A stretch of 64,000 bases of DNA from CAIJXB01 sp964455905 (GTDB lineage Bacteria > Chlamydiota > Chlamydiia > Chlamydiales > Rhabdochlamydiaceae). Position numbers and translations under genes: made by a program. The notes under the pieces were generated by a model. It was not told the origin of the DNA, searched no databases, and worked only from the letters and a program-made list of their open reading frames with translations. The stretch is from NCBI GenBank assembly GCA_964455905.1, contig CAYVYN010000005.1, positions 1-64,000 on the forward strand. Direction: 5' to 3'. Of this stretch, positions 1 through 9,252 are shown piece after piece; position 1 is the first letter of the stretch, and every line of letters begins with the position of its first letter.

Positions 1-225
1 GCCAAGACTATAGCGAATATCGATCTTTTATCGCAAACGTTTTTCGTTTTTTTTTTAAGAAACTTCTTAAAGTCAAAAAAAACAACTGAAAAGCGCTTAA
101 AAAAAAGAAGGTTTCCATAGAGAAAAACAAAAGAAAGTGCTATTTTTTTATTTAAGAAAAAAGCTAGGATTTTCTTACAACAAAAAAAGAAACCTCAAGA
201 AGAAAATCAAAAAAAAACAAGAAAA
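1..225. other. Non-coding flank, A/T-rich
   Basis: No gene is supported here. The stretch is dominated by A- and T-runs downstream of the minus-strand gene ending at 226. A short perfect inverted repeat (7-bp arms, 2-nt loop) lies at 55-70, but it is AT-only apart from one G/C pair and far from the stop codon, so I do not call it a terminator. Confidence 0.5.
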
Positions 226-1749
226 TTATTTTTCAATTTCTTTTAAACTGAAGCTAGCCAGCTGGCTTTTCACCTCAAAAAGCACAGTTGTCTCATAGTT
301 TGTCACAACCCCAGTTTCCAAATTCTTAGCACGCAAAGAGCAAGATGCCTCAATAAAAAGATCATCATGAGGACTTTCTCCAATGTGCTTAAGCTCAAAT
401 TTAATAGGAACTTCAGGATCTTGCTTAACATGGATTGGCGTCAAATCCCCCGGCTTAGATAAAACACCCAAAATCTTCTCTAAACATGGGGCAAACACTG
501 TAACCTGAATAGTTTGAAATACCTGAAATTGCTCCTCTCTAGGGACAAACTCTCCAATAAAATTAAATATTTCATAAGCAAGCTCCTCTGCATAAGTAAG
601 AGGTTCCAAGTCATTTTTCAGAGAACCCCCATCAAGGACACTTACAGGACTCTCCGATCTAGAGTCAAAACCTCTAGCCATAAGAAAATCCTTTTGAGCT
701 TTTTTCCTAGCACTTATATCGACTCCCAAATCTAAAAGAGGTAATCCCAGAGCTTTCCTGCACTTATTGAAAGACGAAACATATGAGTTTATCTTGTCTT
801 GATAGGAAACTCTCCCCCCAATCAACATTGAACCTTCCTCGATAGCTTTTTTCATTTCATTTTGAACCTCTGTTAAAAGCTGTCTTCTAAAATTTTCATC
901 ACCAAGAAGATCATTCCTTTCTATGCTTTCTAACTGACGAGCATAAGGAAACTCTTCAAGACGCCCTTTACATATTTTATCACAAGCTTCGCATACAGAA
1001 AAGACATGCGATGAATTTAAAGACTCAACGTCAGGGGACAACAGAAACTCACTAATCCTTTCGGCTAAAACTAAACGAGGAACAACTAGCTTCCAAGCAG
1101 AAGAAATACCAGAAACCCCCAATTCAACACTCTTTGGAGCATTGTCAGAAACAAAAAAATGCATACCTTCTATAGACCTTGCAAAATCCTGCCGAAATCT
1201 TTCATGCAAACAAGAACCTGAACGCCCGTTTTCAGGAATCCATTTGTTATAATTTTCAGCCATTTCAGGAAATACAGAACACAAGGATTCCCTAGGGATA
1301 GACCTTATCAGCGCAATTTGAATAGACGAAGGAACGCTAGGCAAACCATAAAATTTATGAAGACAATCCTCCTCAGCGCAAGCCTCCTCATAACGATCTA
1401 ACCAAAGCCTAACATCCTGAATAGAAACCAAATGAGGATCCTTTTCTATTTCAACACTATATCCCTCAATAAGACGCTTAAGATCTCTGACTCCACTACA
1501 AAGAAGACTCTTAACCGATAAATCACTAGCATCTCCTAAAAATACATTGCCCAAAGAAGAATTAGAACCTGAACTACTCCGGGAACGAATAAAAGAAAAA
1601 CTTTCACTTCTTGAACGAGTAAAAACAGTCCCAACATCTAATAAACATTTGTTAATTTGGCTTTTAGCCTTAAGCAAAGGCGAATAAAAACTATCACTAT
1701 TTGGAACAGGCGAAGTAGGAACTCCCCCAATTACTTTCTTAAAATCCAT
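226..1749 (-). CDS. Unknown protein with serine-rich N-terminus (candidate secreted effector)
   Basis: A 507-residue protein that I do not recognise. The start is set at the ATG at 1749 because a GGAG Shine-Dalgarno lies 6 nt upstream; the TTG at 1761 would overlap that site. A TATAAT-like -10 hexamer lies at 1780-1785 on the same strand. Roughly the first 70 residues are rich in Ser, Arg and Asn (two RSRS-type runs), which is typical of type III secretion signals; the rest looks soluble and mainly helical, with no signal peptide or membrane segment. It is followed by non-coding DNA and lies downstream of ftsH, but a terminator separates the two. An effector role is an inference from composition and from the type III genes in the window. 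Confidence 0.7.
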   Translation of the reverse strand: MDFKKVIGGVPTSPVPNSDSFYSPLLKAKSQINKCLLDVGTVFTRSRSESFSFIRSRSSSGSNSSLGNVFLGDASDLSVKSLLCSGVRDLKRLIEGYSVEIEKDPHLVSIQDVRLWLDRYEEACAEEDCLHKFYGLPSVPSSIQIALIRSIPRESLCSVFPEMAENYNKWIPENGRSGSCLHERFRQDFARSIEGMHFFVSDNAPKSVELGVSGISSAWKLVVPRLVLAERISEFLLSPDVESLNSSHVFSVCEACDKICKGRLEEFPYARQLESIERNDLLGDENFRRQLLTEVQNEMKKAIEEGSMLIGGRVSYQDKINSYVSSFNKCRKALGLPLLDLGVDISARKKAQKDFLMARGFDSRSESPVSVLDGGSLKNDLEPLTYAEELAYEIFNFIGEFVPREEQFQVFQTIQVTVFAPCLEKILGVLSKPGDLTPIHVKQDPEVPIKFELKHIGESPHDDLFIEASCSLRAKNLETGVVTNYETTVLFEVKSQLASFSLKEIEK

Positions 1750-1904
1750 ATAACACTCCAAATATTAGCTTATATCCTTATTATATAAGTTAATTTTTTA
1801 AAATCAGAGCTGTAAAAAAAAGAAAAAACAAAAAAAAGAACATTAAATACATTAAAAACAAGATATTAAAATGTTAATTTCAAAAAAAAGAAAAAAACCA
1901 GAAA

Positions 1905-1936
1905 TAAAAAAGGCCCTCGATTAGAGGGCCTTTTTT
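1905..1936 (-). terminator. Rho-independent terminator after ftsH
   Basis: A perfect GC-rich hairpin (arms around GGCCCTC / GAGGGCC, 5-nt loop) is flanked by A6 on one side and T6 on the other. It begins 7 nt past the ftsH stop; read on the minus strand it ends in a T-run, the standard terminator form. The symmetric A/T flanks would let it work in both directions. Confidence 0.85.
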
Positions 1937-1942
1937 GGGACC

Positions 1943-4702
1943 TTAAGCCTGTTGGGGAGTTGGCTCTTTAAACAATTTAGAACCCTCACCCTCTTTCCCT
2001 GAAGGTGCCGGTGGCGGAGGTGGCAACTTACGATTAAGATTCTCAAAAAGTTTTTCCTTCTCTTTTTTCTTCTCCAAATCCCATGTTCCATCCCTAATAG
2101 CTAAAACATCATCCCTATCCAAAGTTTCAAAATCCATCAACATATCAGTCATTAATTGAACTTGATCCTTATGCTCTAACATAATGTGCTTAGCTAACTC
2201 ATACGCAGAACCTAAAATCTTACGCACTTCATCATCAATGGTCTTGGCTGTTTCTTCTGAATAAGCCTTCTCATGATAACTTTGAGTACCCAAATACTGA
2301 CCACCTTCAGCTCTTTCATCATAAGCAACAACACCTAAACGATCGGTCATCCCCCACTCACATACCATGCTTCTAACTAATCTAGTAGCCTGGCTAATGT
2401 CCATTTGAGCTCCACTAGAAATGTCTCCCAAGAAAACCTCCTCAGCAACACGGCCTCCCATTAGAACAGCCAACTGATCTAAAATTTCCTTTCTCCAGTA
2501 GTTAACCCTATTTTTCTTAGGCATAAAATGAGTTGCACCCAAAGAAAGCCCTCTAGGAATAATAGTTACTTTATCCACAGGATCGGATCTTTCTACAAAA
2601 AGAGCAACAATAGCGTGTCCAGATTCATGGACTGCTGTTGTTTTTTTCTCTTGAAGATCTAACTCTAAACTTCTTCTTTCTTTTCCATAACGAACCTTGT
2701 CACACGCTTCAGCAACATCCTGATCAGTAACAGCACTTCGACCTTTACGAGCAGCCAAAAGAGCTGATTCATTCAAAATATTTGCCAAATCAGCACCAGA
2801 AGAACCTGGAGTATTACGAGCTATATTCATCAAGTTCACTTCAGGATCAAGCTTAATTTTCTCTGCGTGCACTTTTAAAATATCAAAACGACCCTTGATA
2901 TCAGGCAGGTCTATAACAACTCTACGGTCAAAACGACCAGGCCTTAAAAGAGCTTTATCAAGAACATCTGGTCTATTTGTTGCTGCAATAAGAATAATTC
3001 CTTCTGTGGCATCAAAACCATCCATCTCAACTAAAAGCTGATTTAATGTTTGCTCTCTTTCGTCATGCCCACCGCCCATTCCAGCGCCACGATGACGACC
3101 AACAGCATCAATCTCATCCATAAATATGATACAAGGAGCTTGCTTTTTAGCTTGATCAAAGAGGTCTCTAATACGACTAGCTCCCACTCCAACAAACATT
3201 TCCACGAAATCAGACCCAGAAATTGAGAAAAAGGGTCTGTCCGCCTCTCCTGCAACAGCTCTAGCTATCAATGTTTTTCCAGTCCCAGGGGCTCCAATAC
3301 ACAAAACGCCCTTAGGAATCTTCGCTCCAAGCGCTGTGAATTTAGTAGGATCCCTTAAAAACTCCACTATCTCCTGGAGCTCTTCTTTTGCTTCATCACA
3401 GCCTGCAACATCCTTAAATGTTGTCTTATTTTTCTCTTTAGAAATCATTTTCACAGGAGCCTTTCCAAAAGTCATAGCCCCTGACCCCATGCCACCGCCT
3501 TTCATTTGACGAGAAAACACAAAGTAAAGAAGTAAAACAACCAAAATAACAGGCATTAGACTCAGAAAATAACTCCCATAATTAGGCTCTGGCTGCTCAC
3601 TTTTAAAAGTTCTATCCAAAACTCTATTGTGAGGCTGGTCTGGAACTTTAAAAATCATACCCTTATTGACAGAAGCAAATTTAGCCCATTCTTGTTTTGC
3701 TTGAGCGTACCATAAAGAAAAAGCTTCAAAATCTTGCTGCTCTAAAGCTGTCGTAGAAAGCTCTTTGTCATTAAAAAACCAAATAACGGAACTTACAGAC
3801 TGCCTAGCTTTGTCTAGCTCTGCTATATTTCTATCATATTTCTCAGAAAGAACAGCATATTGATCCAAAGCAGTTTTGTAACTACGAACACTACGCAACT
3901 GCAACAGTCTAATGTTCGACTGCTCTTTATTTAATTCGGTTACGATCTCTGAAAGAGAACCCAAAACGACCTGAAATTCAGCTAGTTTATTACTGAAAGA
4001 CAAGGATGAGTTCAAAGTGGCAGACGCCTCTCTCTCTAAAACAAGTAATTTTTGCTTTATAGGCTCGCTACCAATTCCCAATACAGGAGAACGAAATCCT
4101 TGAATAAGAGAAAGCAAATCTTGTCCAAAAGATAAAATCGACTCTGAAGAAGATGCCTCCTGCAAACCAGAGAGTTTCTTTTGCAAGTCAAATAAACTAA
4201 CAATTTCACTATCAGAAAGCTTGGTAATAACAATCCCGCCCTGCTTACCTATCATATCATAAGAAGGCCCAACGACACGATATCCCCCCTGAGGAATAGT
4301 AAGACCACTAAGAGAAAGAAAATACTCAGTCGACGTAACAACATTTTGCTTTAAAGAGTCTAATTGCTTTTCAACGCGAGACAATTCAGACTTTTGCTCA
4401 TGATTGCTATTTAAAAGCTCCAAATAACGGTATCGATCTTCACCCGTTGCTGTCACCTTATCTCGAAATTTACCATTGAACGTCACCAAACTGTCATTCA
4501 AAGCAACTTTTCCGCTCAAAGCAGGGTCTAGCAAATCTAAGTTTACTAAATGTTCTACTTGATGGCTAAAAGAAACCTTAGCCATGGGCTCTGTGTTCAT
4601 ACCTTGAACTGTCAATATGACCAACATAATGGCCAATAAAAAAATAAAAAAACCGCCGGGAAAACCCTTTTTATCAGGCTTAGAATTGTTATCACCGCTC
4701 AT
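1943..4702 (-). CDS. ftsH: ATP-dependent zinc metalloprotease FtsH
   Basis: Membrane-anchored AAA+ protease that degrades misfolded and short-lived membrane proteins at the inner membrane. An N-terminal membrane segment (about residues 15-35) is followed by a very long extracytoplasmic region and a second membrane segment near 385-405. The AAA module has Walker A GAPGTGKT (about 470), Walker B IIFMDEID and the second region of homology ending in ATNRPDVLD...RPGRFDR. The M41 protease zinc site is HESGH (about 695). At 919 residues it is much longer than the roughly 640-residue enterobacterial protein; as I recall, chlamydial FtsH is also about 910, so the extra periplasmic region is a lineage trait. 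The C-terminus carries a proline run (LPPPPPAP). It lies 114 nt downstream of tilS on the same strand, a pairing also found in Chlamydia. Confidence 0.97.
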   Translation of the reverse strand: MSGDNNSKPDKKGFPGGFFIFLLAIMLVILTVQGMNTEPMAKVSFSHQVEHLVNLDLLDPALSGKVALNDSLVTFNGKFRDKVTATGEDRYRYLELLNSNHEQKSELSRVEKQLDSLKQNVVTSTEYFLSLSGLTIPQGGYRVVGPSYDMIGKQGGIVITKLSDSEIVSLFDLQKKLSGLQEASSSESILSFGQDLLSLIQGFRSPVLGIGSEPIKQKLLVLEREASATLNSSLSFSNKLAEFQVVLGSLSEIVTELNKEQSNIRLLQLRSVRSYKTALDQYAVLSEKYDRNIAELDKARQSVSSVIWFFNDKELSTTALEQQDFEAFSLWYAQAKQEWAKFASVNKGMIFKVPDQPHNRVLDRTFKSEQPEPNYGSYFLSLMPVILVVLLLYFVFSRQMKGGGMGSGAMTFGKAPVKMISKEKNKTTFKDVAGCDEAKEELQEIVEFLRDPTKFTALGAKIPKGVLCIGAPGTGKTLIARAVAGEADRPFFSISGSDFVEMFVGVGASRIRDLFDQAKKQAPCIIFMDEIDAVGRHRGAGMGGGHDEREQTLNQLLVEMDGFDATEGIILIAATNRPDVLDKALLRPGRFDRRVVIDLPDIKGRFDILKVHAEKIKLDPEVNLMNIARNTPGSSGADLANILNESALLAARKGRSAVTDQDVAEACDKVRYGKERRSLELDLQEKKTTAVHESGHAIVALFVERSDPVDKVTIIPRGLSLGATHFMPKKNRVNYWRKEILDQLAVLMGGRVAEEVFLGDISSGAQMDISQATRLVRSMVCEWGMTDRLGVVAYDERAEGGQYLGTQSYHEKAYSEETAKTIDDEVRKILGSAYELAKHIMLEHKDQVQLMTDMLMDFETLDRDDVLAIRDGTWDLEKKKEKEKLFENLNRKLPPPPPAPSGKEGEGSKLFKEPTPQQA

Positions 4703-4816
4703 CGTATATAACCGCTTGTTTTTAAATTGGGCAACTTTACGCCTACCACGAGGCTTCTCATGGAAAAGGCTACTTTATCCAGAGGTTAGCAGAAAAGGAA
4801 TATATTGTCTTTTAAT

Positions 4817-6172
4817 TTAACATTTTTTCAACTTTATACTTAAAAATTCACAACCAAAACTATTAACTAAATCAAAACAAAAAAACAAATTCAAATCTAT
4901 CAACACTTCATCACTAACCAAAAAAGGAATCACAAACTTTATTGCAGCTGGTATTTTGTTTTTAGAAAAAAAACCTGATATTTTTTTCTGATCAGACGCT
5001 GATAAACAATCATAAGAAACCAAAGCAAAAGAAGAGATATTTAAAGGAATTCGATAAAAGACCTCTCCGCTTAAAAAAGAAATCCAAAAAGAATAAGAAG
5101 AAAGCTTCTGAGGCGTCTTTTGAATTTCCCAAACCCAATCAAAAGATTTTAAAACCAAGGCATCATTTAAAAAAAATTCATTAAACTCAAAACGGGGAAG
5201 TGGATTTACAAACCAAAAAAACTGCCCTTTATCAATAATAATAAAACCCTTTTCAACATCAACCCTTTTATTAGATGCTCCTTTTAAAATAAGCATATCT
5301 ATTAATGATAAAACACGACGCCCAATTGAAATCCCCTTTTCCTTAAGTAAAAGCCTAACCAACTCACTTCTATCTAAAGGATCTTCTAAACACAAATCAC
5401 TAATAGGCAAATAAAAACCCAAGGCCCCCTCTGTTTTTTTAGCAAGCAAAGACAAAAGACGCTTCTCCATAGATGCTTTTAAGAAAGCAATTTCCCGGCT
5501 AATGGCCACAAGATTTTTTTGAACATTTTTACCAAACCATTTTTCTATTTCTGGAAAAAGCTTCTCTCGCATTCTTGGTCGCAAAAACTGTAAATCACTA
5601 TTAGTAGAGTCCTGCAAATAAGAAATTCTATTGCGCCTATTCCAATCAATCAAAACTTTTCTAGAAACAGATAAAAGAGGTCTTAAAATACGCATTCCTT
5701 CGTAATACGAACAAGGCAACATCCCTGCACAAGAAAAAACCCCAGCACCTTCAAAAATTCTTTTTAAAACAGTTTCGGCTTGATCTTCGCCTTGATGAGC
5801 TAAAAGCAAAGCCTGAGCCCCCAAACTAAAATAGATTTTTTTAAAAAAAGAATAACGTTCTTTTCTCGCCTCCTCTTCCTTATTGGATAAAGAAGCCCCA
5901 AAAGACGATCGTTCCGAATAAAAAGGGATCCCCATAGATTCCACTTTATTCTTTAATAACAGGGCCTCTTCAGCACTCTCTACCCTCCAGGCATGATCAA
6001 AATGAGCGACACAAAGATTTATTTGAAGAAAATCACACTGAGAAAGCAACGAAAGCAAAGCAGAAGAATCACCTCCTCCAGAAAATCCTAAAATAACAGG
6101 AACGCCCTCTTTTAAAGTAGCTTCTTCCGAGGAAAAAAAATCCCTTAGCAAACCCGCCAATACATCTCGCAT
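4817..6172 (-). CDS. tilS: tRNA(Ile)-lysidine synthase TilS
   Basis: ATP-dependent ligase that attaches lysine to C34 of the CAU-anticodon tRNA-Ile, switching its decoding from AUG to AUA; cytoplasmic. The PP-loop nucleotide site SGGGDSSA lies near residues 30-37, followed by AHFDHAWR and the LLLAHQGEDQAET block typical of TilS. The length of 451 residues fits TilS versions with the C-terminal substrate-binding extension, although that part is poorly conserved here. It is divergent from the LptF-like gene across a 144-bp gap (6173-6316) that must hold both promoters, and is followed by ftsH. In Chlamydia the same four genes are neighbours. Confidence 0.95.
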   Translation of the reverse strand: MRDVLAGLLRDFFSSEEATLKEGVPVILGFSGGGDSSALLSLLSQCDFLQINLCVAHFDHAWRVESAEEALLLKNKVESMGIPFYSERSSFGASLSNKEEEARKERYSFFKKIYFSLGAQALLLAHQGEDQAETVLKRIFEGAGVFSCAGMLPCSYYEGMRILRPLLSVSRKVLIDWNRRNRISYLQDSTNSDLQFLRPRMREKLFPEIEKWFGKNVQKNLVAISREIAFLKASMEKRLLSLLAKKTEGALGFYLPISDLCLEDPLDRSELVRLLLKEKGISIGRRVLSLIDMLILKGASNKRVDVEKGFIIIDKGQFFWFVNPLPRFEFNEFFLNDALVLKSFDWVWEIQKTPQKLSSYSFWISFLSGEVFYRIPLNISSFALVSYDCLSASDQKKISGFFSKNKIPAAIKFVIPFLVSDEVLIDLNLFFCFDLVNSFGCEFLSIKLKKC

Positions 6173-6316
6173 CTCTACACCCGAAAAAATAAAAATTCAA
6201 GCTTACAAGAAAGCGATTTTTTAAGAAAACCCTTAAGAAAAGTTCTGTTATAAATATTGTTCTTAGACTACAATGATAGGCCAATACTATATTCAACCTT
6301 CATAGAGGGAATTCCT

Positions 6317-7402
6317 ATGCCTATTCTCTGGAAATACTTATTAAAAAGTTATTTTCAGTTTTTCACACTTTGTAATTCCGGTTTTGTCGGAGTCCTTCTT
6401 GTCATTAGATTTCAGGAAATCGCACAATTCGCTTCTTCTGGAGCTGGCATAAAACACATAGCACTCTTCTCTTTGTACCAAATACCATATATTCTACCGA
6501 TTGCAATTCCTATATCTTGCCTGATAGCTTCTATGATTCTTTTTCAAAGAATGAGTTTTTTTCTTGAATTTACAGCTTTAAGAGCTTGCGGAATAGCAAT
6601 TAAATCCATCGCAGCTCCTCTTTTAATTTCTTCAATAGTATTATGTGTTATCAACTTCTCAATAGCTTCTGAAATAACTCCCATTACCCGGACTAAAGCC
6701 AAACACTTAATGTATGAAATAGTCCAAGAAAACCCTCTAATATTAATGCAAAAAGATTCTATGCTTGGATTAAAAAAAGCAGAATTCGACTTAAAAAAAT
6801 TAAAACTCGGAAAAAAAGCAGAAGAAGTTCTTTGCATTATGAGGCAATCTTCGGGTCACAGGATAGGACTTTTTACAGCAAAAGAATTTAGCACTAACGG
6901 AGACTTTCTTGTAGGAAAAGACATCTCTATTCTTTCAACTTTCGATGCTGAAAAAGAAGGATACGACCATCTTGTCATAGAAAATCAAAAAAACATGAAA
7001 ATCAACAAACAAGAGCTAACATCCCATCTACTAAAAACTGAGTGGTTTACAAAAGACGACCTGTTGAACCTAAAAGGAATCCTTACTAAATTTAAATTAG
7101 ATGAGAGCCCATTCCCCTCTAAATCTTTTTTAGAAATCTTACGTAGAACCTTTTTAGGGCTGTGCCCCTTTACGTTTACTTTAATTGGAATTTCATTCGG
7201 AACTAATATAGGCCGATTCAGAAAAAAAACCCCTATTCTCACAGCTTTTTTCTTAGCATCGCTGATAATGATTTGCTTTGTCGCAACAAAAACATTACAA
7301 AAGTTTGCCCTACTATCTTTTTTATTATACCTAATACCCCAACCCTTAGCCGCTATTATTAGCATTAAATCGTTAATTTCCTCGTCCAAAGGAGTTGAAT
7401 GA
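6317..7402 (+). CDS. LptF/LptG-family LPS export permease (first of pair)
   Basis: Inner-membrane permease of the YjgP/YjgQ family. With LptB it forms the ABC transporter that extracts LPS from the inner membrane and pushes it across the periplasm. The start is placed at the ATG at 6317 (361 residues) because GAGGGA lies 6 nt upstream and the product begins MPILWKYLLKSY, the usual family opening; the in-frame TTG at 6257 adds 20 unlikely residues. Three N-terminal membrane segments (about 15-115), a beta-rich periplasmic middle and three C-terminal segments (about 275-355) match the family. The stop overlaps the next start (ATGA), so the two permeases are translationally coupled. Which is LptF and which LptG cannot be settled from sequence alone. 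Confidence 0.88.
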   Translation: MPILWKYLLKSYFQFFTLCNSGFVGVLLVIRFQEIAQFASSGAGIKHIALFSLYQIPYILPIAIPISCLIASMILFQRMSFFLEFTALRACGIAIKSIAAPLLISSIVLCVINFSIASEITPITRTKAKHLMYEIVQENPLILMQKDSMLGLKKAEFDLKKLKLGKKAEEVLCIMRQSSGHRIGLFTAKEFSTNGDFLVGKDISILSTFDAEKEGYDHLVIENQKNMKINKQELTSHLLKTEWFTKDDLLNLKGILTKFKLDESPFPSKSFLEILRRTFLGLCPFTFTLIGISFGTNIGRFRKKTPILTAFFLASLIMICFVATKTLQKFALLSFLLYLIPQPLAAIISIKSLISSSKGVE

Positions 7403-8484
7403 TAATCCCTAAAATCTGGCAAAAATATTTATTAAAAAACTTATTAAAGAGTTTTTTCTTTTTTTTACTTTGTTTTTTTCTTTTGTACACGCTAATAGAC
7501 TTTTCTACACACTCGCAAGACTTTATTAAAAATGAAAAAATAGACTTTTTCAAATTAACAATTTTCTATACATATCAATTTATTAAAAGGCTCCCACTAC
7601 TACTACCTCTTGCCTTATTAATCTCCACTATTAAAGTACTGAGCGCATTCAACGCCAACAGAGAACTTCTTGCCTTACAAGCTTCCGGGGTAAACTTAAA
7701 AAAAATACTAAGACCATTCTTTTTCTTAGCAACCCTTTGCGCCCTTACCTCTTATGCTAATGAAGAATTTTTTCTTCCCAAAACAATGACTTACCTAGAT
7801 CAAATCAAAACACCTGAGGAAACTGGATTTTTAAAGAAAAAAAACCAAAAACAATTCAATGTATTTCTATTAGCAGACTCTTCAAAATTAGTATATCAAT
7901 GCTTTGATGAAGAAAAAAATGCCTTTTTTGACGTATATTGGATCCGTTCATTTAATGACATTTGGAGAATGAAATATTTAAATGCAGACCCAAAAAAACC
8001 AATAGGTGAATATGTAGACCACCTAACAAGGAATAAAGATGGCCTTTTAGAAAAAACAAAATCTTACGAAAAATGCCGTTTACCACTCCTTAAATGGGAA
8101 TTCAAAGAACTAAACAAAAAACAATCAACTATTAAGTATCAAAAAATCAGCTCACTTGCCCTACTTCTCTTAAAAAAAGATCCTGGATCCTTTCATTTAC
8201 AAGGAGAAGTCAAAACTCACTTTTTCTATAAATTAGCAATTCCTCTAATTTCCTTTTTAATACTAATTGGCATTCTACCCCACTGCGTCTCTTACTCTAG
8301 AACATCTCCTGTGTTTTTGGTCTATGCAGTCTCAATTTTTTCTTTTGTCGTGTTTTTTACTTTAATACACTCAATGTTAATCATAGGGGAAAATCAAACC
8401 ATCCCCCCATATGTAGCTATTTTCGCACCAATGTTAATTACATTTGTCTCCCTTTACCCCAAATACCTTAAAAAAGTAGGATAA
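7399..8484 (+). CDS. LptF/LptG-family LPS export permease (second of pair)
   Basis: Second YjgP/YjgQ-type permease of 361 residues, the presumed heterodimer partner of the upstream protein in LPS export. It opens with WQKYLLKNLLKSFFFFLLC, followed by the family block in which hydrophobic segments lead to ELLALQASGVNLKKI (about 90-105), then a periplasmic domain and three terminal membrane segments. Its ATG overlaps the upstream TGA by 4 nt. The pair lies divergent from tilS-ftsH as in Chlamydia, supporting orthology. Confidence 0.87.
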   Translation: MIIPKIWQKYLLKNLLKSFFFFLLCFFLLYTLIDFSTHSQDFIKNEKIDFFKLTIFYTYQFIKRLPLLLPLALLISTIKVLSAFNANRELLALQASGVNLKKILRPFFFLATLCALTSYANEEFFLPKTMTYLDQIKTPEETGFLKKKNQKQFNVFLLADSSKLVYQCFDEEKNAFFDVYWIRSFNDIWRMKYLNADPKKPIGEYVDHLTRNKDGLLEKTKSYEKCRLPLLKWEFKELNKKQSTIKYQKISSLALLLLKKDPGSFHLQGEVKTHFFYKLAIPLISFLILIGILPHCVSYSRTSPVFLVYAVSIFSFVVFFTLIHSMLIIGENQTIPPYVAIFAPMLITFVSLYPKYLKKVG

Positions 8485-8487
8485 CTT

Positions 8488-9252
8488 ATGCCGTTTATAA
8501 ACAACAAGCCGTGGAATGTACAACTTCTCCTTTTTACTCACTTACTTGTAGCTATTCTGATATCTAGCTTGTTCCTTGAATCCACTCGTTTTATTTGGAT
8601 TCCACTCGATACCGCTTGTTTTAGAGTCTTGAACTCGCTAATCAAAGACTCAATTATATCTCAAACTTTTTGGGCTCTTGCGAATCACAGACTAGCCGAC
8701 TGGGTTGAAGACGTCTGTTTTTTCCTTTTATTTTCTTGGATTATTTTTGCAACGCCCAAAGAACAAAGAATAAAAAAAACTGCGGAATGCTTTTTTATTC
8801 TCCTTTATTCAGCCATTACTATTCTTGTTAGCAATGAGCTGATATTTAGAGAACTCTTACACGTTCAACGAAAAAGCCCTACCCTTGTACTAGACTCTTA
8901 CGTTTTTCTCCCTGAAAAAATTACGTGGTTAAAAGTGAAAGCGAAATCACTAAAAAGTTTTCCTGGTGATCATGCAACAACAGCGCTATTATCTATGGCA
9001 GGCTTTTACTATTTAGCAAGAAATAAACGTCTCATCCAAATTGTTGCAATTACATACGGTATTTTGCTAATCCTTCCAAGACTTATCGTAGGAGCTCATT
9101 GGATCACAGATATTTTAATTGGCAGCGGGTCTATTGTTATGATAGCTTGGGCGTGGGCGTTCTTTACTCCTTTAGCTTCTACTTGCATAAAAAGCCTAGA
9201 AAACTTATTTTCCAAATTAACCTGGAAAACAAGAAGGAATCCTCATGCATAA
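8488..9252 (+). CDS. PAP2-family membrane phosphatase
   Basis: A 254-residue membrane protein of the PAP2 acid phosphatase superfamily, which removes phosphate from lipid phosphates such as undecaprenyl pyrophosphate, phosphatidic acid or lipid A. Two of the three signature motifs are visible: SFPGDHATT near 158-166 (the usual form is PSGH) and RLIVGAHWITD near 191-201 with the catalytic His and Asp. Motif 1 (KxxxxxxRP) is not recognisable. Five or six hydrophobic segments are present. It starts 3 nt after the permease stop and overlaps the next gene by 8 nt, so it is probably co-transcribed with the LPS-export genes. That makes an LPS or lipid-carrier phosphatase a reasonable guess, but the substrate is not shown. 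Confidence 0.82.
   Translation: MPFINNKPWNVQLLLFTHLLVAILISSLFLESTRFIWIPLDTACFRVLNSLIKDSIISQTFWALANHRLADWVEDVCFFLLFSWIIFATPKEQRIKKTAECFFILLYSAITILVSNELIFRELLHVQRKSPTLVLDSYVFLPEKITWLKVKAKSLKSFPGDHATTALLSMAGFYYLARNKRLIQIVAITYGILLILPRLIVGAHWITDILIGSGSIVMIAWAWAFFTPLASTCIKSLENLFSKLTWKTRRNPHA

Noticed and set aside
55..70. 16-bp palindrome in the left flank
   Set aside because: AT-rich with a 2-nt loop and no gene context.
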